Shown in pieces: positions 1 through 5,394 of a DNA stretch of 7,322 nucleotides; position 1 is the stretch's first letter; the number at the start of each line of letters is the position of its first letter. The translations under genes and the position numbers were made by a program. Under the pieces are notes generated by a model, which did not search any database, was not told the DNA's origin, and saw only the letters and a list, made by a program, of their open reading frames with translations. The stretch lies in NCBI GenBank assembly GCA_003566875.1, contig PXBQ01000051.1, forward strand, positions 1-7,322, written 5' to 3'. Source of the stretch: Spirochaetaceae bacterium (GTDB lineage: Bacteria > Spirochaetota > Spirochaetia > DSM-27196 > PXBQ01).

Positions 1-1449
1 GAGGTCGACCTCGCGATAGTCGGAAATGTCGTAGTCGAACGACGCGTAACCACGGCTCACCGATTTCAATGTGTCGTAGAATTCGAACAGGACGTCGGCG
101 AGCGGCATTTCGTACCGTAACTCGACACGTTTCTCATCGAGATACGTCATGTCCTTTTGGATGCCTCGTTTCTCGAGGCAGAGGTTCATGATGTTTCCGA
201 GATACGCCGTCGGTGTGATGATCGAAGCGTTGATGAAAGGTTCGTACGACACCTCGATGCTCCCGGGCTCGGGAAGATCCTGGGGGTTGTTCACGTTAAT
301 CGTCTCGCCGGTGTTGAGTTTGACCCGATACAGAACCGACGGAGCGGTCAACACAATCGACATGCCGTGCTCACGTTCAAGCCTCTCCTGCACGACCTCC
401 AGGTGCAAAAGACCGAGAAAACCACACCTGAACCCAAATCCCAACGCCGCCGAAGAGTCTTTCTCGAAGACTAACGACGCGTCGTTCAACTTGAGACGGT
501 CCATCGCGGCGACGAGTTCGTTGTAGTCGTCGGCGTCGACCGGGAAAATCGACGAGAACACGACCGGCTTGACCTCGCGGAACCCCGGCAACGGAGCGGT
601 GCACGGGTTTTTCACGCGCGTTACGGTATCGCCGACCCGGATATCGGAAATGTTCTTGATACCCGCAATGAAGTAGCCGACCTCGCCGGTCCCGAGCCGC
701 GCCGTCTTGTGCAAGACGATCCGAAAAAGCCCGAGTTCCTCGATCTTGTACTCGGAACCGTTAGACCACACCAGCACTTCGTCACCCGACTTCAAGACAC
801 CGTTGAAGACGCGGATATGCACTACGACGCCGCGGTACGGATCGTAGTGCGAGTCGAAAATCAGCGCCTGGAGCGGTGCGTCTTCATCGCCGGCCGGTGG
901 TGGTATCTCACGGACGATCGTCTCGACGAGGTCATCGATCCCGATTCCGTTCTTTGCCGAAATCGCGAGCGCTTTTTCACCATCAAGGCCGAGGTCGTGC
1001 GATATTTGGTGCCGAGTTCCCTCGACGTCGGCCGCGGGAAGATCGATCTTGTTGATCACCGGGATAATCTCGAGATTATGCTCGAGCGCCATATACATGT
1101 TCGCGAGCGTCTGTGCTTCGACTCCTTGCCCGGCGTCAATCAGGAGCACGGCCCCTTCGCACGAGTAGATCGCGCGAGACACCTCGTACGAAAAGTCGAC
1201 GTGACCGGGAGTATCGACGAGGTTGAGATAGTAATCGTTCCCATCGTCTCCCGTGTACGGCATCGATACTGCCTGGCTCTTGATTGTTATCCCCCGCTCT
1301 CGTTCGATATCCATCGAATCAAGCAGTTGATCCTTGAAGTCCCGGTCGGCTACGATATGGGACTTCTGAATCAAACGGTCGGCCAGCGTGGACTTGCCGT
1401 GGTCTATATGCGCGATGATACAGAAATTTCGAATAAAGCCTTGCTTCAT
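1..1449 (-). CDS. lepA: Elongation factor 4 (LepA), GTPase; 3' end beyond the left edge
   Basis: LepA is a ribosome-binding translational GTPase of the EF-G family, acting in the cytoplasm on stalled, back-translocating or initiating ribosomes. The frame is open from the ATG at 1449 to base 1, giving 483 residues; the family is about 600, so roughly the last 115, including the LepA-specific C-terminal domain, lie outside. All G-domain motifs are present: P-loop AHIDHGKST (13-21), switch I RERGIT ending at T55, DTPGH (from D79), NKID (133-136) and SAK (from S164). The beta-barrel domain follows, then the EF-G-like domains with GFGFRCGFLGLLHLEV, a stretch typical of LepA that separates it from EF-G and BipA. 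The start is the obvious one (MKQGFIRNF). It lies 2 bases after the kinase stop codon, with a weak AGG 9 bases upstream. I see no promoter of its own, so it is probably read through from the chemotaxis genes. No frameshift or stop interrupts it. Confidence 0.97.
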   Translation of the reverse strand, partial: MKQGFIRNFCIIAHIDHGKSTLADRLIQKSHIVADRDFKDQLLDSMDIERERGITIKSQAVSMPYTGDDGNDYYLNLVDTPGHVDFSYEVSRAIYSCEGAVLLIDAGQGVEAQTLANMYMALEHNLEIIPVINKIDLPAADVEGTRHQISHDLGLDGEKALAISAKNGIGIDDLVETIVREIPPPAGDEDAPLQALIFDSHYDPYRGVVVHIRVFNGVLKSGDEVLVWSNGSEYKIEELGLFRIVLHKTARLGTGEVGYFIAGIKNISDIRVGDTVTRVKNPCTAPLPGFREVKPVVFSSIFPVDADDYNELVAAMDRLKLNDASLVFEKDSSAALGFGFRCGFLGLLHLEVVQERLEREHGMSIVLTAPSVLYRVKLNTGETINVNNPQDLPEPGSIEVSYEPFINASIITPTAYLGNIMNLCLEKRGIQKDMTYLDEKRVELRYEMPLADVLFEFYDTLKSVSRGYASFDYDISDYREVDL

Positions 1450-1451
1450 GT

Positions 1452-3344
1452 TTAGATACCTGTCGAGTGTTGGTCCAGAATTCGGCGTACCGCACCGGAA
1501 AGGTCGGACGGTTCAAACGGTTTGTGCAGAACATGCACTTTGTCATTAGGTTCAAGCGATTCTACCATGTGTTGTCGACGGTTTCCAGTGACCACGATGA
1601 TCGGGACGTCGGCGGTTTCGCGAATCGCGTCGACGATAGCGGTAACGTCGTCGCCGTGTCCGACCGCGATCAGGAAGAGATCGGGCCCCCCTCCGTCTGG
1701 GCGCGTTGGAGGTGCATCGTCGGCCGCCGATCCGGACACGATCGTGTAACCATACCGCGCGAGTACTTTTTCCATCATTTCGTGCACAGTATCCCGGTCA
1801 CCGATGATACCGATCGTTTCGGTGCCTACCGTGTCATTTGTCGGTGCGTCGTTTTTCACACGTTCGGCGCCAACCCCGTGCTCCGCCGGGAAATACAGCG
1901 TGAATGTGGTTCCTTCACCTAGTTTTGTATCGACGTTGATCTTCCCTTTTAGTTGTTCGACTATACCGTACGCCGTCGATAGACCGAGACCTGATCCTTT
2001 CTCGGAGGACTTGGTCGTAAAAAACGGCTCGAAAATCTGGTCTCTCACTTCGTCCGGGATTCCGGTCCCGGTATCGTGCACGCTGATCGTGATATACGCC
2101 CCAGGCGGAATACTTCCGGTCGAGACGGTCATGCCATCGTGCAGGGTAAGGTTCGCTGTCGCCAGAGTTATCACGCCGTCGGACTCGATCGCGTCGCGCG
2201 CGTTGACGACAAGGTTTACGACAACCTGTTCGAGCATTCCCTTGTCGACGTTGACCGACGCCGGGTTCGTGTCCAGCGAGGATTCAAGCCGTATCGGATT
2301 TGGAAGAAACCGAACCAGCATTCCTTTGAGATCCTGCACGACCGAGTTTGCGTCGACGATCGTCGGTTTCATGATCTGCCCACGCGAAAAGGCGAGTAGT
2401 TGCCGAATGACCGTGACCGACTTCTGCGCGGCTTTCTGAATTCCGTCGATATCGCTTATGATTTCACGCGACTCCACCACGACGTTCTCTGCCGCATACT
2501 CACGCATCAGGCGCGAATAACCCAGGATAACCGTGAGAAGATTGTTGAAGTCGTGCGCAATCCCGCCGGTCAACCTTCCGATCGCGTCCATCTTCTGCGC
2601 ATGCCGCAATTGAACTTCGCTCGCACGCAGTTTGTTTTCGATCGCGACTTTTTCGCTAATATCACGAATTACCCAGACCGAACCGGTCTTTGTCCCATCG
2701 TCATCGAGTAGCGGACTCACCGTTCGTTCAACAGGAATTCGCGTGTCGGCGACGACCAGCTGCATCGAGTACTCGCCGTCGGTTTCTTCCACGGTGACAA
2801 AATCGCGAACGGGCCGGTCGCGACACTCCGTGAGTTTTCTTCCGATCAACCTCTCGGCGCCCAGGTTCATGAATTCGATCGTCTCATCCGCCGTGAGAAC
2901 TACGACGGCATCGGCGATCGCGCGTAACGTCGTGGAGAAAAGGCGCTCGCGTTCGAAAAGCGCTTTTTCCATCCGGTGACGGTACAACCCGAGCACGATC
3001 GCCGTGCGCAGTTCGCGCTCCTCGAACGGTTTGATCAGATACGCAAAAGGTTGAGTCAACTTCGCGCGTTGAACGGTCTCGTCGTCGGCGTATGCGGTAA
3101 GAAGGATTACAGGTAGCCCGAAGCGGTCTTTTATGATCTCCGCCGTCTCGACGCCGTCGAGTTCACCCTGAAGTTGAATATCCATCAAAACCAGATCGGG
3201 CCGTGTGGATTCGATAGACGCGACGGCTTCTTCACCGGACGCGTGAATGCCGACAACAGTGTAGTCGTTTCGCTCGAGATGCATGCGCGTATCGAGCGCG
3301 ACGATCTGTTCGTCCTCGACGATAAGAATACGAGCGCCGCCCAT
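1452..3344 (-). CDS. Hybrid sensor histidine kinase: REC-PAS-HisKA-HATPase-degenerate REC
   Basis: This is a soluble 630-residue kinase with no signal peptide or membrane segment. An N-terminal receiver (about 5-120) has acidic ED(E) at 10-12, phosphoacceptor D55 in LMDIQLQG, T83 and K105, so it should accept phosphate. A PAS domain (about 135-230, ending in WVIRDIS) follows a short helical linker. HisKA has the phosphoacceptor H264 in GGIAHDFNN. The ATPase domain has the N-box (N377, N381), DTGTGIP (424-430), FEPFFTTK and GSGLGL. The last ~120 residues fold like a receiver by sequence, but Ala560 stands where the phosphoacceptor Asp should be, while T586 and K608 remain. I chose the ATG at 3344, which overlaps the cheB TGA by one base; a GTG one codon upstream (3347) is the alternative. 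Its place right after cheB suggests a role in the same pathway; CheA as phosphodonor to the first receiver is inference. The signal is unknown. No gene name is justified. Confidence 0.94.
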   Translation of the reverse strand: MGGARILIVEDEQIVALDTRMHLERNDYTVVGIHASGEEAVASIESTRPDLVLMDIQLQGELDGVETAEIIKDRFGLPVILLTAYADDETVQRAKLTQPFAYLIKPFEERELRTAIVLGLYRHRMEKALFERERLFSTTLRAIADAVVVLTADETIEFMNLGAERLIGRKLTECRDRPVRDFVTVEETDGEYSMQLVVADTRIPVERTVSPLLDDDGTKTGSVWVIRDISEKVAIENKLRASEVQLRHAQKMDAIGRLTGGIAHDFNNLLTVILGYSRLMREYAAENVVVESREIISDIDGIQKAAQKSVTVIRQLLAFSRGQIMKPTIVDANSVVQDLKGMLVRFLPNPIRLESSLDTNPASVNVDKGMLEQVVVNLVVNARDAIESDGVITLATANLTLHDGMTVSTGSIPPGAYITISVHDTGTGIPDEVRDQIFEPFFTTKSSEKGSGLGLSTAYGIVEQLKGKINVDTKLGEGTTFTLYFPAEHGVGAERVKNDAPTNDTVGTETIGIIGDRDTVHEMMEKVLARYGYTIVSGSAADDAPPTRPDGGGPDLFLIAVGHGDDVTAIVDAIRETADVPIIVVTGNRRQHMVESLEPNDKVHVLHKPFEPSDLSGAVRRILDQHSTGI

Positions 3345-4435
3345 CACACCGCCATCTTCAACACGCGCGGTGCGATTGCCGGAAGTCCGAGGATGACGTC
3401 CACGGCATTCCGTTTTACCGCCTCGTTCGGCATTCCGTAGACCACCGACGTGGCTTCGTCTTGCGCGATCGTAAACGCACCGGCTTCTTTCATTTCAAGC
3501 ATTCCACGCGCACCGTCGTCGCCCATTCCCGTCATGATAACGCCGATCACGTTTTTCCCGGCGTACCTCGCCGCGGATCGGAACAAGACGTCGACCGACG
3601 GCCGGTGGCGGCTCACTAAAGGCCCGTCTTTCACCTCAACGTAGTACCGAGCGCCGCTGCGTTTCAAGAGTGTATGCCGGTTTCCCGGAGCGATCAACGC
3701 GCGACCCCGAATAACCGAGTCGTTGTCGGCCGCTTCCTTTACCGTCACGCGGCAAAGACCGTCGAGACGCCGTGCGAACGCCGCGGTAAACTGTTCAGGC
3801 ATGTGTTGCACGATCACGATCCCTGGCGCGTCGAGCGGAAGCGCCTCGAGAAATTCCCGGAGCGCCTCGGTTCCCCCCGTCGAAGCTCCAACGACGACGA
3901 TCTTCTCGGTTGTTTCGATTGTAGTATGTCGTGTCGGCTTTTCGAGCATCACATCGGCGGTGAATTTCGGAGCGATTACCGTACCGGGATCGATTTTTTT
4001 TATCCGCGCCGCACGCGCGGCGCGGACAACGTCGCAGATACGCACCTGCGACTCTTCCAGAAACTGTTTGGTTCCGATTCGTGGTTTCTCAATGATATCG
4101 ACCGCTCCGTACTCAAGCGCACGAAGAGCGTTGCCCGAGCCTTCACCTGCCTGCGACGAGCAAATCACCACCGGAATGGGGTGCTCAGCCATCAGCTTCC
4201 GGAGAAAACTGATGCCGTCCATGCGTGGCATCTCGATATCGAGCGTGATCACGTCCGGCACACTCACCTCGAGTTTTTTCGCCGCGATAATCGGATCAGA
4301 CGCGGTCGCGATCACTTCTATGTCGTTCTGCGACTCGAAAATCGCTTTGAGTGTCTCCCGCACGACCGCCGAGTCGTCGATAATCATGACGCGTGTTTTT
4401 GCTTGCATTGTCGTGTCCGTTTCTCCGTTCGTCAA
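3344..4435 (-). CDS. cheB: CheB: chemotaxis protein-glutamate methylesterase / glutamine deamidase
   Basis: CheB removes methyl groups from (and deamidates) glutamyl sites on chemoreceptors, resetting sensitivity, and is activated when CheA phosphorylates its receiver. Numbering from the TTG at 4435 (363 aa), the receiver (about 14-135) has D20/D21, phosphoacceptor D66 in TLDIEMP, S93 and K117. A linker (about 136-175) precedes the methylesterase domain, whose triad is visible: S185 in GASTGG, H211 in QHMP and D306 in MTGMGDDGA. Length is close to E. coli CheB (349 aa). The start is uncertain. The TTG overlaps the cheR TGA as TTGA and has GGAAG five bases upstream. The ATG at 4408 (354 aa, MQAKTRVMIIDDS) gives a more usual N-terminus but lacks a well-spaced ribosome binding site. 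I keep the TTG because of the overlap. The linker contains an A8 run just after a strong stem-loop, described separately. Confidence 0.95.
   Translation of the reverse strand: MTNGETDTTMQAKTRVMIIDDSAVVRETLKAIFESQNDIEVIATASDPIIAAKKLEVSVPDVITLDIEMPRMDGISFLRKLMAEHPIPVVICSSQAGEGSGNALRALEYGAVDIIEKPRIGTKQFLEESQVRICDVVRAARAARIKKIDPGTVIAPKFTADVMLEKPTRHTTIETTEKIVVVGASTGGTEALREFLEALPLDAPGIVIVQHMPEQFTAAFARRLDGLCRVTVKEAADNDSVIRGRALIAPGNRHTLLKRSGARYYVEVKDGPLVSRHRPSVDVLFRSAARYAGKNVIGVIMTGMGDDGARGMLEMKEAGAFTIAQDEATSVVYGMPNEAVKRNAVDVILGLPAIAPRVLKMAV
3994..4026 (-). other. Stem-loop followed by an A8 tract in the cheB linker (possible slippage site)
   Basis: In the cheB mRNA a perfect 10-bp GC-rich stem (4017-4026 pairing with 4003-4012, 4-base loop) is followed one base later by eight A residues (4001-3994). 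The bases encode the Arg-Ile-Lys-Lys-Ile part of the linker between receiver and methylesterase. A stem next to a homopolymer run is the arrangement reported for stem-loop-stimulated transcriptional slippage. Loss of one A would bring in a TAA at 3976-3978 and release a receiver-only protein. The structure is seen directly; slippage is inference. Confidence 0.5.
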
Positions 4436-5394
4436 CCGGGCTTCCGGTATATTGTCGGTGCTACCGAAAAAAGCGGAAGCTCCATACCCGCGAGCGTTTC
4501 GGAATGCCCGAGAAAGAGATACCCGCCGGGGCGTAGGTACTCGTAAAGTTTCCGTAGCAAACGTGTTTGATTTGTCCTGTCAAAATAAATAATGACGTTA
4601 CGGCAGAAGATCACGTCGAACGTGTCGTTGATGTTGTAGTCGTTCGCCATCAGGTTCAGACGGTGAAAAAAGACACGCGCGCGTAACTCGGGTATCACGC
4701 GTACGACTCGTTTTTCCGTGTCTTTCGATCGGAGAAGGTACTTCTTCTTAAGGTGGTCAGGGACCGGGATGATGCGGTCCTCGGCATAGATCGCTTTGCG
4801 GCCGCGTTCGAGCACGTTCGTCGAAATATCGGTCGCAAGAATTCGGTACTCGAATCGAGGGTTTGTCGCCCTGAAGTCGTCGAGAACCATCGCGAGCGTG
4901 TACGGTTCTTCCCCGGTCGAAGATGCGCTCGACCAGACAAGGAAAGGCTGTCGAATGCCCCATCCGTCGCCCACGTGCAACGGGAGTAGTTTCTCGGAGA
5001 GGTATCTGAAGTGATCCGGTTCGCGGAAAAAATCCGTCTTATTCGTCGTCACCGCGTCGATCATGTGGATCAACTCGCCGTCCCGATTCGTTTCTTCAAA
5101 TACGTGGTCGATATACTCGGAGAACGCGGCTATCCCGACCGCGCGCATTCGCTTCTGAAGCCGCGATTCGAGCATCGTCTTCTTGGCGGGAGGCATTTTA
5201 ATCCCGAGTTCGGTTTCGATAAAACGTTGAAGGCGTCCAAAGTCTTTGTCGGTCATCCCGAACGTCCGTTCGACCGCTGCCGTTGTGTCGGGTTGTCCGT
5301 TTCCGCCCGGTATCGGCTGCGTCCCGGGCGATTCGCCGACCCGAGACGGCCCGATGCTGGGGTTCTGTCGTTTCCCGGGGGTTTCCTGGATCAT
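4432..5394 (-). CDS. cheR: CheR: chemoreceptor glutamate methyltransferase (SAM-dependent)
   Basis: CheR transfers methyl groups from S-adenosylmethionine to receptor glutamates and opposes CheB. With the ATG at 5394 it is 320 aa. The N-terminal helical domain starts near residue 47 (MTDKDFGRLQRFIE) and contains TTNKTDFFRE (116-125), which matches the conserved CheR motif. The methyltransferase fold shows the SAM site WSSASSTGEEPY (154-165), acidic ATDIS (187-191), FCRNVIIYFD (263-272) and LGHSETL (295-301). The start is chosen because its ATG overlaps the cheA TGA as ATGA; a longer frame upstream would run about 100 bases into cheA. Residues 1-46 are a Pro/Gly/Ser/Gln-rich extension absent from E. 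coli CheR (286 aa); an internal ATG at 5256 would remove it and leave 274 aa, also a plausible length. No C-terminal TPR or other extra domain is present. Translation is probably coupled to cheA, since no clear ribosome binding site precedes it. Confidence 0.95.
   Translation of the reverse strand: MIQETPGKRQNPSIGPSRVGESPGTQPIPGGNGQPDTTAAVERTFGMTDKDFGRLQRFIETELGIKMPPAKKTMLESRLQKRMRAVGIAAFSEYIDHVFEETNRDGELIHMIDAVTTNKTDFFREPDHFRYLSEKLLPLHVGDGWGIRQPFLVWSSASSTGEEPYTLAMVLDDFRATNPRFEYRILATDISTNVLERGRKAIYAEDRIIPVPDHLKKKYLLRSKDTEKRVVRVIPELRARVFFHRLNLMANDYNINDTFDVIFCRNVIIYFDRTNQTRLLRKLYEYLRPGGYLFLGHSETLAGMELPLFSVAPTIYRKPG

Noticed and set aside
709..1455. 248-codon open frame on the plus strand
   Set aside because: It lies in codon register antisense to lepA, whose minus-strand translation has all GTPase motifs; the plus product resembles no family.
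1450..1470. TATCTA just before lepA as a promoter -10 box
   Set aside because: It lies within about 8 bases of the ATG, leaving no leader, and no -35 element is visible at proper spacing.
1686..1691. Run of six G in the kinase mRNA resembling an internal ribosome binding site (GGAGG)
   Set aside because: No start codon lies at a suitable distance; it encodes Gly codons in a low-complexity linker of the pseudo-receiver.
3994..4026. Stem-loop with a T8 run read as an intrinsic terminator
   Set aside because: On the minus (transcribed-sense) strand the run after the stem is A, not T; on the plus strand the T run precedes the stem. Neither orientation makes a terminator.
3674..4592. Two overlapping plus-strand open frames of about 290 codons
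   Set aside because: Both are antisense to cheB and the end of cheR, which carry conserved catalytic motifs; they arise from GC-rich codon use.
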